64,000 nt of DNA from Symmetrospora coprosmae (GCA_008802785.1 VUYT01000011.1:372001-436000); one strand, 5' to 3'; positions 1 through 13,010 are shown, counted from the stretch's first letter. Numbers and translations: made by a program. Notes: generated from the letters alone by a model not told the origin.

Positions 1-519
1 GCGTGCACAGTTGCGCTATGCATCTCCGACTCTTGCATGGCTGCTATCGTCATGAAGTCGCATTCTCTCGCTACGAGTCGGTGTTCCTCGCGTGAGTTCT
101 GGCTGTAGGCCTTCACAGCATCAGCCCGCATCACACGAATCCTGTACATGAGCTGACAATACTCGTAACAGTTGTATCCACAGATAAATCTCTCTACTGC
201 TGTATTGCTGCAATGCAGATCATTCATGCGTACTACTGCACTCGTCGACCATTTGCCATGGGTTTGCAATCTGACCAGAGGGTAGCAGGACGTGAACGGA
301 AGGGCAAACGTTCAGGTTGCAGCTGCTGCATACATTGTGCGGCTTGACTGTTGCTGTAAGCGGGAGACTCTCAAGCAAGCTGACGCACAGCAGCACCAGT
401 GCCTGCACTCTGACGTCGGGGGCCGCCCGGCCTCCGGACCTACGCGCGGCTTTGCGCGTGTACTCTTACCATATAGAGGAACAGTCTAGGAGGAATACGA
501 GCAAGCAGGGTCGCACAGA
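1..519. other. Upstream region, no gene seen
   Basis: Only short overlapping open frames lie here on both strands, and none carries a recognisable motif. The stretch most likely contains the promoter and 5' leader of the gene that starts at 520, and possibly the end of a neighbour outside the window. Confidence 0.5.
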
Positions 520-3500
520 ATGGACGAGGATTGTGCCACTGGTGCGATCCCAGCTGTCGACGCTCAGCGTCGGTGAGTCCTGCTGCCGCGCTCGTGCTGT
601 CCAGGCCGTCACGCGTCACGCTTCGCGCGGTGTTGCTCGGCAGGACTGACGACATTTTGGGATCCGACAGTGTATATCAGGAACAGCAGCAGCAGCAGAT
701 GGGACAGCACATGGAGGAGTGGCATGATGAGCTGCAGATGCCGTGTAGGTGCTGCTTCTGGCTGTCCCGGTGCTGTGGTGGCACCCGCTGACCCATGCTC
801 GTCCTGCGTCGCAGCGCCGACGAGGCAGCAGGCAGGCTCGCTGGCTGACAACAGCAGCAGCACGGAAGGAACGGACAGCGCTTTTGATACGTCAGAATGC
901 GCGACGTTGGGTGAGCAGACTTGGGGCTGTCATCCGCTGCACAGCTATGTGCTCTGAAGCTACGCACGTCCGCTCAAGAGTCGCTGATTTGTACCTGCCT
1001 GCTCGCTCGCCTTGCCCTCCGGTCTCGCTTCTTCATAGATGGGCACATACAGATTCTGCAGCTGCTCCACCACATGCACAAAGAGCGTCAGGATCAGCTC
1101 GTCGCGCAGCAACGGCAGCAGCGAGCCGACAACTTGAGCGCCCTGCAGGATCTGTGGCGTCAACAGGCGATAGATCAACATGCGCTTGCAAAGATGCAAG
1201 AGCGGGAAGAGGACCGTTTGGATGCACTCGTTGCTTCTTATGCGAAGCAAAGCAGGAATCTGCGCAAGCCGCCAAAGCTGCGTAAGACTGTCCGTGCCCA
1301 AGCATCGGCCACCTTGCTATCGCAGTATGCGCCATTACGGTCAGAGAAGGGGCGGAGCGCTTTGCGCACTACAGAGCAGCGCGAGCAGGACGCGGCACAG
1401 GAGAGAAATCGGTATGAGGCACGGCTCCTCGCGCGCGAGGCGGAGTTGCTCGAGCAGCTGCGGCGGCGCGCACCTCAGCAGCAAAGGCATCAAGACGCGC
1501 GCAATGTTCAGCAGCGCAATACCAGCGCCTCTGAGCAACCTTCGGATCTTCCGATGCTGCAGGCTTCGGCCAATATCATAACACCCTCCACGTCGCGCTC
1601 ACCTCGTCAGTCTGGGATTCCTGCGCGCACCTTCCAGCCGACAGGTCGTCCGGCTCAGGCGGGAACTTCTGCGGGTGCTATGCGCGCTTCTCCGGCGAAC
1701 ACTCCTGCGCCGCTAGATGCTCTCGCTGCCTCCAGCGTAGCGTCATCCTCGTTCATGCAGTGGCCGCAGAACGATTTCGACAGCAGCACGCCGTACGAGC
1801 CGTCATCGACAGAAGCGATATCCGAGGCGCAACACGAGCCATCAGTGCAGCATGGACACGCCGCGGCGGGCGTCAACGCAGGCGCATCGTCATCTCGCTC
1901 GTCTATCTCGCAGGCGACAGTACCAGAATCCTTGTCGTCCCGCGCTGCCACCTCGGTTCCTGCAGAACTGTCCAGCTCGTCTCCGCCGGCAAGCGCGCCC
2001 CGTTCTTCCGCCACAGTAGGAGACACGCGTACTCCTCGAGACTCCCACAGCACGAAGCCTGCTCCGCTTCCGTCGTCTTCCACACTTCGACTGCATGCCT
2101 CACAGGTGCACAAGCGTAATCCGCTCGCCAACAAGCCCTTGGCAGGGAGGTCGAATAGCAGTGAGTGCCACTCGTCCGAGCAGGTCGTATGGGTTTGCAT
2201 TTGTGCCAGTACGTTGACTGATAACGTGTTCGTTTCTGACAAGGCCCGCCTCGAGCGAGCATTGTATCCCAGAATGCCGCGTCACCAATCGAGAATACAG
2301 ATCTCAATGACGGTCAGACGCTTCATGTTGCACGACTGTGCGTTCTGTCAGCCTGCTGATTTCGCCTCTGCGCCGCTTTGACTCGCGCATACAGCGTCTC
2401 ACGCGGGAAAGCGACGCATTGAAGCAGATACTGGACTTACGTCGACGGAATCAAAGCGCTGTCGGATCGAAACGTCGGCCAACAAGCCGGCATCAGCGCG
2501 CATCAGCGCCGAACTGCTCGCGAACGCTTCCGCTTCGACCTGCGCTGTCGACGGCGTTGCCGGGCGACAATCTTTGAGTCTCACTGTCCCGCCTGTCGTC
2601 CGCACGCCGCGCGATTCTGTTACCAAGCAGAGCGCACCTTCCACTTCCTCTACCCCTGCATCTGCCTCGTCTTCTTCCACATCAAGGAATTCGGCAACAC
2701 CTCTGCCACTCCCGCGACCCTATGTGCCCCGGCCCGTTACGCGGTTAGAGCAGCTGCAGCACGACGCGTTCCGCAAGCCCAGTAACGCAGACCCAGCCTC
2801 GAACGAGCTTTCAAGCGGGCCGGAGGCGTCACCTGTAGCGTCCTCTGCCCGGCTCACGGACATCTGTGCAATCAGCGACGAGGACGCTGCTCTCGCGGAA
2901 TCTCCCATCGACAACGAGGGGGCTGTGAATGTCGCGGCTCCGGAAGGCGTGCCGCAGCCGGAGGTGCCGCCCGACGACGACTGCATCGCCAGTACTACCA
3001 AGAAACGCTACACGTTGGCGGACCTCGAAGCTCTTCGCTGCAGGACGCTGGCTGCTCTGCCTGGCCCAGTTGCAGATCTGCTCGGTACTTTCCGCAACCC
3101 GACGTCGCCCCCATTGACTTACGCAGCAGGCGCAGTCGTCAGCACGTTTGCCGAGACAATCGTGTCGCGCGAGATAAGTGACATGGCGCAGGCTGCGCAG
3201 CTGCCAGATATCTCGTACCTGTGCGTGCTTGACTTCGCTCGGCGCGAAAAAAGCCGTCTATAGAACTGACGCTGCATCATGCGACAGGGCTACCCGGTCC
3301 TTCGAGAGCACTGATTGCCTGATGTGGGCATACCTGCTGCCCATCGCCAAGGCGGAAAATCTGCCTGTCCTTTTCCTCCTGTGCGTGGCAAGCCAGGTAC
3401 GCTCGATATACGCCTGCGCTGAATCTCATGGACCTTCCAGCCAAGCTCTCCCGGCCCACTTCGGTCAAGTCATGATCGAAAGTAACTGGGCGACTCTACA

Positions 3501-5475
3501 AGACTGTCAGACAGCCGGCGTCAAGGCAGAGATGGCCGATCTTGTTACGCCGAACGGCTCTGTGCAGGGCGAGAGAGTGTCGGCGCAGTTCTTCGGCAAG
3601 ACTCCCAGCACAACCACCACCGCCATGAAGAAGAGCGGCCTATCCCTATCATCAGTAAGCCAGTCTACTCTCTCCTGTTGTAAGCTCAGTCGCTGACGGT
3701 TGTCTCGATTTAGACCATTGTCACCCGCGACCGGCAACCCTTGGTCTGGTCCAACAAGCTCACAGGAAAGGCGCCACTACGGACGTCTTCGGAACGTCTA
3801 CATCGCGCTTATCTGCTTGTCGAGGCGATAAGTCTGCTCGTTTGGCTCAAACTCGGCGGTGGCATGTCACTCGTCCTCTCGTGCGAGACGTTGCGCGACT
3901 TGCAGAAAGCAGTGCAGATGTTGGAGAGTGCACGTCTGGTCAAGATGGAGTCGAGCTCTTTGAGCGAATCGATGGAGGGTGTGGTGCGCTGGACCGGTGG
4001 GTAACGTCGACTTGGCCGCTCTCGCACTGCTCGATACTGACAGGTGCCTTACGCAGTCGTATATCTATCCAACGATGCGTCGAAATGGGTCCTGCTCTGG
4101 CATGGGTACGCTCCGAGTCTGCGCTGGTACTTGGAAGCGTCTCGTTGGCTTCATCTCTCGGCGGTAAGGCTCCAGTCTCTCGGCAGGTTTTTCCCTACTT
4201 GACCACATCGTTTCTTGTGCTAGGATCTCACCATTCTGACATTCAGACTCATCATCGGTGGACCGTCGCCTCTCTTCGACGAGTATCACGCCTCGCTGTT
4301 GTGCCCGGCACAGCTGGGGCCGGAAGGCATTACTCGCAGTCTCCCACCGTGGCTCTACGAGACGCATCTCCGCGCGACTCTGGCCCTTGGAGACGAGAAG
4401 TCGCCAGCAGACACTGAGCCCGACGATAGCCTCCACCGCCTGATCTCGCACCGCTATCAGACCAATGAAAGCGACATCAAGAAGCTGTGCAAGGACCTCT
4501 TCAGCCTCGGCTGGAAAAACATCTTCTCAATCTACAGCGTCTACTTAGCGAGACGAGGCCACCGAACGTGTACGGAATCTCACTACAGTATTGATCGTTG
4601 CTGTTGCGCTGACCTCCATGAACCGCCAGACAACCTGTACATTACGCTCGGCCGCTTTTTGAGCACGCACTACGTCGGGCAGGAACTGCCTCCCCAATCT
4701 ACCATCAAGAGCCTTCATCCGGAAGTCGGGCTCGCTCTCGAGCAGGTGCTGGAGACGCCCATCTTCAAGCTGCAATACCTGCCGCTCCTGGCGCCAAAGC
4801 CCGAGCTACGCATGAAGGCGGTAGCGGCTGTCATGAGCGCCACCTCACCACAGCAGATCGCGCGGAAGAGTGAGTTCGTCACTTGAGTCGTAATCTCAGG
4901 TCAGCGCCAGCACTGATATTCGTGCGTCCAGGATGGCTTGAGGCCACCTTTAGGAAGATCTTTGCTGAATGGGCGACCCTTGAACGCATAGAGGACGGGC
5001 AGCTCGAGCGCGACAACCCGATAGCCTACCAGGGTCTGCTCGAACTGGAGCAAGTTCTGGTGCACAAGTTGGGCTGGCCCGCATCATCGGACAAGGAAAG
5101 GCTCGCGCGCCTCGAGCGTTTCGACGCTAAGGCCTCTAGCCACCGCGCAGCACAACGCAAGGTCCGCGACTGCCCGGAATGCTGTACGAGAGCCCGACTT
5201 TAGGCTAAGTGGTGGACGCTCCAACCCGACAGTACAACCAGTCCGAAAGGGGAAAATCGACTACCGCAGCGCGCATCCAGAGGGAGCGAGACGATCCCGA
5301 CGTCTGGTGCCGCAGCTGCAACACTCGAGAGAGCAACGGAGGGTTTCGCACTGGGCCCTACGGCGAGAATGGCGCTCCCCTTGCAAAGTCACTGTGCAAG
5401 ACTTGTTACACCAGGATGCTCCCGCTCAAGAAGGCAACAGCCGGAGAGGGAGAACAGCAGGCGGCCGCCCAATAG
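520..5475 (+). CDS. Multi-exon protein of unknown function with terminal GATA-like Cys4 finger
   Basis: I do not recognise the family. The start at 520 (MDEDCATGAI) was chosen because exon 1 (520-572) ends at a GTGAGT donor and joins in frame to 644-742, which encodes a Gln run and an acidic/Met-rich helix. From about 1045 a long Gln/Arg/Glu-rich segment is predicted to be a coiled coil. A Ser/Pro-rich disordered stretch with the sequence RYTLADLEALRCR follows near 3005. A better-folded helical part covers roughly 3,290-5,190; a clean intron with a CTGAC branch site, ending at about 3289, links the two halves. The last exon has a finger C-x2-C-x25-C-x2-C (WCRSCNTRES ... SLCKTCY), a widened GATA-type pattern. 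Other introns are only partly resolved, and two separate genes (split near 3.2 kb) cannot be excluded. Gln run, coiled coil and finger suggest a nuclear regulatory protein; that is inference. Confidence 0.5.
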
Positions 5476-5496
5476 TTTGCCTTTTGTAACAATACT

Positions 5497-6140
5497 CTAC
5501 TTCCTCTCCTTCTTACTCGCCTCGGCGACCTCCTCCATCTTTGCGAGCTGCACACGCGGTCTCAGCACAGGCTCACAAGCAGAAGCCACGAAACCCACCA
5601 GACTGGCATTCTTCCTGCACACGAGCTTCATGTCGTCCGTGATGATGCCGCTGCGTCCTGCGTGTCTGTGCGGAGGTCAGCCGGGACCCTCATCCGCAGA
5701 CTGCGCTAACTCACGCAGCAAAGGCTTCCAAATCGGTGCCGAGTGCCTCTGTCGATGCTGCATTAGCTCGCGCTCGCACTGAATGTCGCGCACACTCACC
5801 AATCTGCGCGTAGACCTGCGGGAGGCGGGAGGCGTTCAGCCTCGCCCACCTGGAGGGACAGCCGCGACTCACCAGCTCTGTCAAAGTCGACACGAACGCC
5901 TCGGAGGCGATGACATTGAGGTGGACTGGATGCATGCGTCAGCGTTGTCCTACGCCAGCCACAGCCACAGCGCACCCACCCTCTTCCTCCTGGATGATCT
6001 GGGTGACGGTGTAGAAAACGGCGGCCAGGAGCTCCTGCAGACACCGGGCATCAGAGCGTGTCGCTGCTCGCACGGCAATGCACACTGACTGATCTAAGCT
6101 CCGGATCTACCGCCTTTCCAGTCTGGGCTTTCGGTGCCAT
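5497..6140 (-). CDS. MHF1: CENP-S / MHF1 histone-fold protein
   Basis: Small histone-fold protein that pairs with CENP-X/MHF2 at kinetochores and in the Fanconi-pathway FANCM complex (family knowledge). The spliced protein begins MAPKAQTGKA. It continues with helix 1 (ELLAAVFYTVTQIIQEEE), then VHLNVIASEAFVSTLTELV, a YAQI segment, TDLEAFAAHAGRSGIIT, and DDMKLVCRKNASL, and ends in a charged tail (EASKKERK). The order and the LEAFA-HAGR-DDMKL-CRKN block match CENP-S. At least five introns with GTGAGT-type donors interrupt a coding sequence of little more than 400 nt. The stop is at 5497-5499, only about 20 bp from the stop of the convergent gene on the other strand. The identification rests on motif order and is strong. 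Confidence 0.85.
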
Positions 6141-6215
6141 GTTGGCATGACGGAGGAGGGCAGCGCTTCCTCGGCAAATACATACAACACGACAAATAGT
6201 GCAACTACATAACAA

Positions 6216-8751
6216 CTAGGCAAAAGCCTCTGCAGGGATGCTCGCTTTCGCTGCCTCGAACGCCTGAAGAGCCGCCTGCAGGTTCCAGCCCGTCTCGCTC
6301 AGACACTGAAAGCAGAACTGCGCATTCAGGCGGGTCTGGGCATGCAGCTGCCCCATGAGCGCTTGCTGCTCGGGTGACTGCAGAAACCGCGTCGGCTTGA
6401 GTCGTTACACGGGCAGGAGATCGCAACTCACAATAGCCGAAGGATCCGGCTGAGCAGGAGTCGCAGCACTTGCTTGTCCTGGCCCGGCCTCCTCCACCTT
6501 CCACACGCTCGGGTTCGTCCAATTGCGCAGAACGAGCATGTCCGAAATGATGACACAGGGCCAGCCATTGGTGGCGGCTCTGTAGAAACGCTCATCAGCT
6601 CGCGCGTCTTGAGCAAGCTCAATCAAAACACTCACGGTGACCCTGGCGCAGCGGGAGCGAGAACAAAGGTTCTCTCGAAGGAACGCAAGCCCATAGATGG
6701 GTCTGCAAGCAATGAATCAGTACATGCCAAAACATTCGCGCAATGCTTAAACTCACGCTCGGTGAATTCGCCATGCACGACCACGATCAACAGATCCGGA
6801 TACTCCTGCGTTTGCCCAGGCTGCTGGTACGTATCGACGACAAAATTGCTCGCCTCACCGAGCGGATGCGACGTCTTTGGCAGCTTTTGCAGCGTGGCCA
6901 CGATACGTTCGGGTCCAACATGCAGCGTCTCCTCACGCCGTTGCGCCTGCTTGGTGCGCAGGAAGTTCCGGCTCAGGTTCTCCTGCTGCGACCGGCTCGA
7001 GTCGCCCCCGCCGTAAGCTGAGCCCAAGTACGAGCTCCATGTGAGCTCCCGCTGCTTGCTGATCTGCTCAGGTGGTAGTTGAGCCGAGCGACGCGCACGC
7101 TCGGACAGTGCCGTGTTTGCTGAAAGGGAAAAGGTCGCTTGCGGGACGTAGGCGTGGCCCAGCTGCATGCGATCGCCATCGTAGCTTGTAAAGTATCTGA
7201 GCATGGAGGCGTCAGTCGATGCTTCTCCGGCGCAACTACGAAGGCCACCCACTTGATCAGGAACTGCCCCATGGCATTCCTGCTCGCATCCGAGTCTGCA
7301 AACCCAGCCTGCATTGTGAGCGGAAGGACGGCTTTAGTCCGTGTGGTCGCACCGCGCCCTCCGCCGCTCCGGCTGCTCTCGCCCTGCTCTTCTGCCTGTC
7401 GCTTGCGCGAGCCTGCAATACTGATCTGCTGCGGTGCGGACGTGGAGGTGCTTGATGAAGATGCAACATTCGGCACGGGGATACTTCGGTCGAGAGTTTG
7501 CGAGTCGAGCATGTGCAACGAGGGGAAGCGGCGGCGGATCTCGCTGAAGAATCAAAATAGCAAGTCAGACGAGCTGGCGGTATCGTGCAGTCGAGTGAAC
7601 CCACTTCTGATAGTCCTGAGGATTCTTTGCCATCTCCTTCTCTTGCAGCGGATTGCCGGTGAGCACCAGCTCGCGCAAGTCGCTGAGCCCGGGCTTGCTG
7701 CCGCTGATCGTTCCAACGACATTCGAGAGTGGGTTTAGGTCGGCGTACTGTATTGACTGATGGTTAGTGCGTGGGCGAGGACCAGACCTAATCTGACACG
7801 CACATTGCTAAGGTTGTTGTTGCTGAGCGATAGATTCTGCAGCTTGGGAAGGTAGCGGATGATTGCAGCGGGTGCGAGGTGGATGAGTGAGGACAGGTTG
7901 TTTTGCTCCAGCGATAGAGATTGAATCTGTGGTGCCATCTCAGCAGCTGCAGCCAGTCAAAAGAAGCAGAGATGCACGCACATTCGGACACAGGTCACCG
8001 GCCAGCTTCCACAATGCGGGCGCAGCATTCTTGGGTGCAGCCCTGTCGCTCGGCGGCTTGAGTTGTGAAGTTGCAAAGGCTGGATCGCTTGCCATGTTCT
8101 GCGAATGGAGTAAGGCGCGGTCGGTACACGCCCGACAGAATCGATTCATTCAGGCGGAACCCACCTGGAGATTCAGCAAACCCGTCGTCGGGTCCCAGCG
8201 CGACTGTATCAGCTGCTTCAACGCCTGAATCGCTCCCTTGATGTTGATGGACTCCTTGATGACGCTTGATTTCCCTCTGGTGCTCGTCGAAGAACCTCTG
8301 ATGCCGAGTCTGTCTGCAAGGCCGCTCGGCAGAATGCCATTGACGGGCCGTTCCCCCGAGCCACGACTGCTGGATGCACGGGCTGCTCCGGCTATCCTGG
8401 AAGGCGAGCTTGTGCTGGCGTAGGGTGTCGCGCCGGTCTTTCCCGTCTGTCATCGCGGTCGGAAGCGCGGCAAAGAAGAGGAATACAAGGAGAAAACAGA
8501 AAAAGGAGGAACCTCCAGACTTTCAATATCGACCGCCTTGTGTGGATGAGCTTGCGTTATGAGACGGATGGTATGCTGACCCTGCTGTTGACGGCGCCTC
8601 TCCCGCTTCTCTTGCGTCTGTCGGGTCCTCCAGCGCCTGGCGCGTCGGCCATTCCTACGTCCTCTGACGGCACCTCCTCGCCCGCCGTCCGGCGTCCACT
8701 GCCATTCAGGCTGAGGCCAGTGGACTTGCCACGTCGTGCACCCGGTGCCAT
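6216..8751 (-). CDS. MEX67: mRNA export factor Mex67/NXF1
   Basis: Principal bulk mRNA export receptor, working with Mtr2/NXT1 at the nuclear pore. Domains in order: a basic N-terminal tail (MAPGARRGKSTGLS); an RRM-like fold region containing SINIKGAIQALKQLIQ and DPTTGLLNLQNM; leucine-rich repeats (SLSLEQNNLSSLIHLAP, NLSLSNNNLSNV, LRELVLTGNPLQEKEM); an NTF2-like domain (YFTSYDGDRMQLGHAY to WPCVIISDMLVLRNWT); and a C-terminal TAP-C/UBA-like domain (QCLSETGWNLQAALQAFE). All five expected parts are present, so the gene looks whole. It has about eight short introns. The start at 8751 is preferred because the basic tail begins there; an in-frame codon at 8832 is an alternative. It lies head-to-tail downstream of a gene-poor stretch and upstream of MHF1 on the same strand. 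Confidence 0.9.
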
Positions 8752-9211
8752 TGCAGCTCGTGTTCGCTTGCGGGTATCGACTGGACTGTGACGCCGCGCT
8801 GCCCGACAATGGCAGACGGACCGCAACCGCAACGAGACGAGCGGCGCCCCCTTCTGGCTAGCTATTCACGCCGTCCAGCGAGCGTCCAATGCCTCCTCCT
8901 TCGTTGTTGCTGCTGATATAGACGGTGTCGCTGCTTCTGCTGTGTGGTCGGGAGTCAAGGAGGATGGAATGGAGCAGGCAGTCCGACCTGGACGAGGACC
9001 GCGAGTGGCAAAGTCGACGACGCTCTCCCTCCCTCCGGATCCCTTCTCCCTTTTGTCGACTGTGGACTCCGGAATGCACCCACACCGAATCAATGCAGGC
9101 AGGATCGTCCACATAGAGCGTAAAGACGTCGGCAATGCTCAAGCTGCATATCGCGATATGATCTGGTCGCTTCCTGTCGATGCCGGTCAGGAGTCTCCCT
9201 GGCCCGCTTGT

Positions 9212-9227
9212 CAGGCAGGCAGGCAGG
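9212..9227. repeat. (CAGG)4 microsatellite
   Basis: Four uninterrupted CAGG units in the gene-poor stretch upstream of the velvet gene. Confidence 0.9.
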
Positions 9228-10549
9228 CCCATTCGGCTGTTGAGCTGTCCGAGTCAATGCTGGAGTCAAGGTTGTTCGACTCGTTCAATCCGTTGGTCAA
9301 ACCCTCTTCGGTCTCACCGTGCTCGCAGAGTTTCGGAGCTCCGCAGGCGTCTGAACGCGGGCCATGCCCTTCTACCCGCATCCTGCCATCTCGGATGCTC
9401 GGCCTGCCTACGTACAATGCGGCGCTTCAGTCCAGCTCCATCCCAGCTATGTCCATCTCTCAACTCCTTATGAAGACTGTGCGATTGTGGCTAGTTCGGT
9501 CATCCATTTTCGGCCTCCAAGCCCATCATCAGCCGGCTGCACCGCGAATAGCGATGACTCCTGCCCTGCTGCGATAACGCACAGTGCACGTCACTCGGGG
9601 AGGCAGGCAGTCACCCGACTGCCGTCTCAGCTTCAGTCGCACCAGACCTTCCCGTTCGACGAGCCCGCAGTCGAAGCAGACTCACTCTCCAGCTCAGGCT
9701 ACCCCCATCCACTGGGGGTTCTGACGGATGCAGACAGTCGAGAACAACACCCGCCTCGGGCAGAGTGTCCCGGGGTCTGGCCACGCGGGCAGAGGGACTC
9801 AGATCCTCGTATGCAAGCTCCGCGTCGCAGCATGGCCGTCCGGACGTCTCAGCCCACCCTTGTCGGCCATGCGCAACTTCGCTTCAGCTCGCTCCTTAAC
9901 GCTTGAAGCGGACTGATAGCGGAATACGGATTGCGGCAGCCCTCCAGCGCCCGCTTCAAGCCGACCATTTCCCTGCTTCGGACAGCAAGGCTTCTGCGGT
10001 TCTGAGCGGCGTCGAGCAGCCCCCTCTTCCAGGTTGTCCACGTGACTCCCTGGATCAGCTCCAGCGCAGAGAGTACAGTACTGACAGCGTCCGTCAAAAC
10101 AGGATGGCGCCCTCCAGATGCACAGTGTCGACGACACCAAGAGCCACAGCATGGCCAGCTCTGCTCTCCAACCGCCCAAGGCCTCGCGGGTCGGGCGCGG
10201 GAATTCCCCTGATCGGCGCTACTGCCTTGACGGGCGCAATCAGAGGAAGCGGGACAGCGGGGTTCTTTTGGCAGAGACGGTGCGACAGCAGAGATGAGCG
10301 GAGCTGTAGAGATCTACGGTCCGTGTGCTATACCGGTATAGCGTGTGCTATTCAAATGCATGTCGTTTGGCTGTACTTGTTGCTGCTGATGCAAGCTCCT
10401 GCGCCGCCGGGACCCGCAACGCGTCTTGTGCCGCCGCAACGGCCCGGCTGCGGGACGTGCGCTAGCGTCCTCCTCTCTAACCCTCTGTCACGATGAGAGA
10501 CACTCTGCCAGAATGCACGCTTGAGCCAAAACTTGACAGAGTGGCACGC

Positions 10550-10564
10550 GTGTGTGTGTGTGTG
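10550..10564. repeat. (GT)n microsatellite
   Basis: A run of seven or eight GT units in the gene-poor stretch. Confidence 0.9.
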
Positions 10565-11800
10565 CATCCACCCGCGCACAGGTCCAGTCCACAGCCCGCG
10601 CACTCCCGCTCGAGCTCTTGCCATCGCCTCACTTCGCTCGAGTTCCTATCTCGGATTGCGGGCAACCTCAACAGGGTCTCTTTGTCCGACCTGTACTGCC
10701 ATTGCTCCTTGCTCTGCAGGAAGCCGTTGCACCCGTCCGGCAGTGCCAGTCCCTGCCCACCCTTGCAGGCTTCCCTTGGCTCCAGGGCTCCTTCTGGTTC
10801 AGTTCAGGGCGCATTCGGCACACAGCGAGCCGAAACAGCAACAACGGTGCTAGCCGCCTTACAGCCACAGGCGATAGCGACAACGTCACAGTGTGCTCGT
10901 AGATAGCTTGCTCGTTTGCGGGCTCGTTGCCATCTCTCCTACACACATCGGGAGGTGCACTGGCGCGACGCGAAGGGACAGAAGGAAGGAAGCGCAGACT
11001 CAGGAAGCGCGCAGCAAAAGCTAGATAGACCCGTAACGATCTACACGGGTCCATACCCAGGAATACGGCACACGTCCCACGCAGCCAGCTGCTCGCAGCT
11101 CTTGTCGGCCTCCCGTCTTGACATTCCCAGGCGCCACCGAGCCGCGGGCTCTCACGTGAAGGTGCGGCAGACGGGCTGAATTAGTGAGCTGTCACCTGGC
11201 CAAGATCTGCCACAGGCACGCCAACCTCTTGCAATGGCACGCCCTGCTGTACCAAGCCAAGCAAGGAAGACCCGCTGCTGATGCTGTTGCTCCCTGCTGG
11301 CCCGCTGATCACCCAGGCCGCCCGACTCGAGAAGGTGAGCTCATCCTACCGGCAGCTGCCAGAGGACTGGCGGCATTCGCGTGCCTGGCCCGAGCCGCGA
11401 GCTTGCGATGGCGCAGGACAAGGCGAAGACACCTTGCGAGCCGGATCCGCTGTCGCTGACAACGGCCACCATTGTTCCTTTCGCTCTTGACAGCAAGCTC
11501 CACACCGCTGGGTGAGCTTGGAGACCGATGAATGGAAAAGGACGAGCGGGCGGGGAGCTGCATCTCAAAGGGCTGAAACAAGGTTTCCCGCTAGCGGAGC
11601 CGCAACTCCCGGAGACCCACAGGAAGGTGGCGCGGTGCATCACCGCAGTCTCAAGCAAAGCAAAGGTCACAGATCCCACCCAGCTTGCGCCAATCGCACG
11701 TTTGTCCGAGATCAACTCAAAGCAGCTCGGTGAGCTCGGACGGTGAGGCGTTTCTCCGTTATCAGTGCCACGGCAGCCGTCCGAGATCTCTGACGACTCG

Positions 11801-11820
11801 TCTCGTCTCGTCTCGTCTCG
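11801..11820. repeat. (TCTCG)4 pentanucleotide repeat
   Basis: Four perfect TCTCG units, preceded by a partial one, in the gene-poor stretch. Confidence 0.9.
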
Positions 11821-13010
11821 GATCAGCAGCTTGTCTCGCACACGCCGTGCCATCTCTACAGATCTGCAAATACGATAGAGCATCAAGCAGCGGCTTGTAG
11901 CCCAGACTTGGTGGGTCGGTCGGACGAATGTTGAACGCGTGGCGTCTAGAGAGTGCGCTCGTGCGTGAGCAGCTTGGCGACGCGAAAGCTGACATGCGTG
12001 CAGTTGATCCTGTGCGTCGTGTGTCCTCAGAAGGCACGCAGCCGTAACAGCGGTTTCGGCCCTGACAGTCCTGGAAACACGTCCCTGTCGCCGGCTCGTG
12101 ACTCCGATCGGCTTCGCCTCCGAGGACAGATCCAGAACCGTCGACGCAAAATCGCCAGCGAGGCTTGTCGAGCAGGACGGCATCGTCGCTGTTGCTCCAC
12201 ACCCTCTTCGATTGGTTGCATCATCTCAACGCTCCATCGGCCGGCGCGTACGAGCGACCGTGCTCATCGCCTGGATTTGACGAGGAGTGGCGGTCATCTC
12301 GACCAAGTTGCCGCACACCTCGAGCCAGGTCTTCAGGGCTTCAAGTCCGAAGGTCCAGGGGCGTAGTCTTCGCGAGTCTATCGTCCTCCAAGCCGAGCTA
12401 GAGCATTGCTCCGGCAACCCTACGCGTTCCTCCCTCCGAGCGAACTTCGCCAGCATCGGGACGCGCCTAGTATCGGACATCTGCAGAGAGGGACGCTCCT
12501 CTCGAAGAGAATCGACAGGTCTTGATCGAAAGGTTCAGAGACGAAGTCAGGCAGCTGCAGCGCCCTGACGTCGGATCCAGCCGCGTCGATTATCGGGCGT
12601 GTGAGGCGCTGTATCCGCAGAGCCACGTTGCCCGAAGCTTTGTTGCCTTGGTGATCCCGCGCGCGTCGCCTCCGGTGTGGCACAACGACGTTTGCGACGA
12701 CGTGGCACGACCAGTGGGGAGAAGAGGTAAGACGAAGGGCTGCAACGCTCCGCATCCCCAAGACACTTGGAGCTGATTCATGGAGCATGCTGGTGCTTGC
12801 TTATTACAGCCAGACGCTGTGGGAGTCTCCAGTGGGCCCGCCTGTCAGGGACGCCGACGAGAGGAAAGACAAAGGGATTGCGAAACGGTCGGCGACTAGA
12901 GCGCTGTCAGGGTCCACGGGAGTGAACCAGAAGGGCGACCCACAAAACGAGGGCGCTCTGCCCTGCTGGAGCGCTGAGCGAGGCGACTTGCCGGGAACAG
13001 GCAGAGCGCA

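Larger units (their letters stand above)
8752..13010. other. Gene-poor 4.2 kb stretch, probable upstream region of the velvet gene
   Basis: No open frame here carries a motif I recognise. Short candidates were inspected: a plus-strand ATG frame at 9364-9906; a minus-strand segment at about 9,849-10,290 (TDAVSTVLSALELIQG); plus-strand segments at 11,500-11,745 (LSEINSKQLGELGR) and 12,490-12,776 (VLIERFRDEVRQLQ). They do not splice convincingly into one another. Several microsatellites are scattered through it. The stretch may hold a long promoter and leader of the downstream VelB-like gene, a non-coding RNA, or an intron-rich orphan gene that motif reading cannot detect. Confidence 0.4.

Noticed and set aside
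9849-10290. Minus-strand candidate with TDAVSTVLSALELIQG and an upstream segment in another frame
   Set aside because: The two segments cannot be joined by a convincing intron, and no start or family could be recognised.
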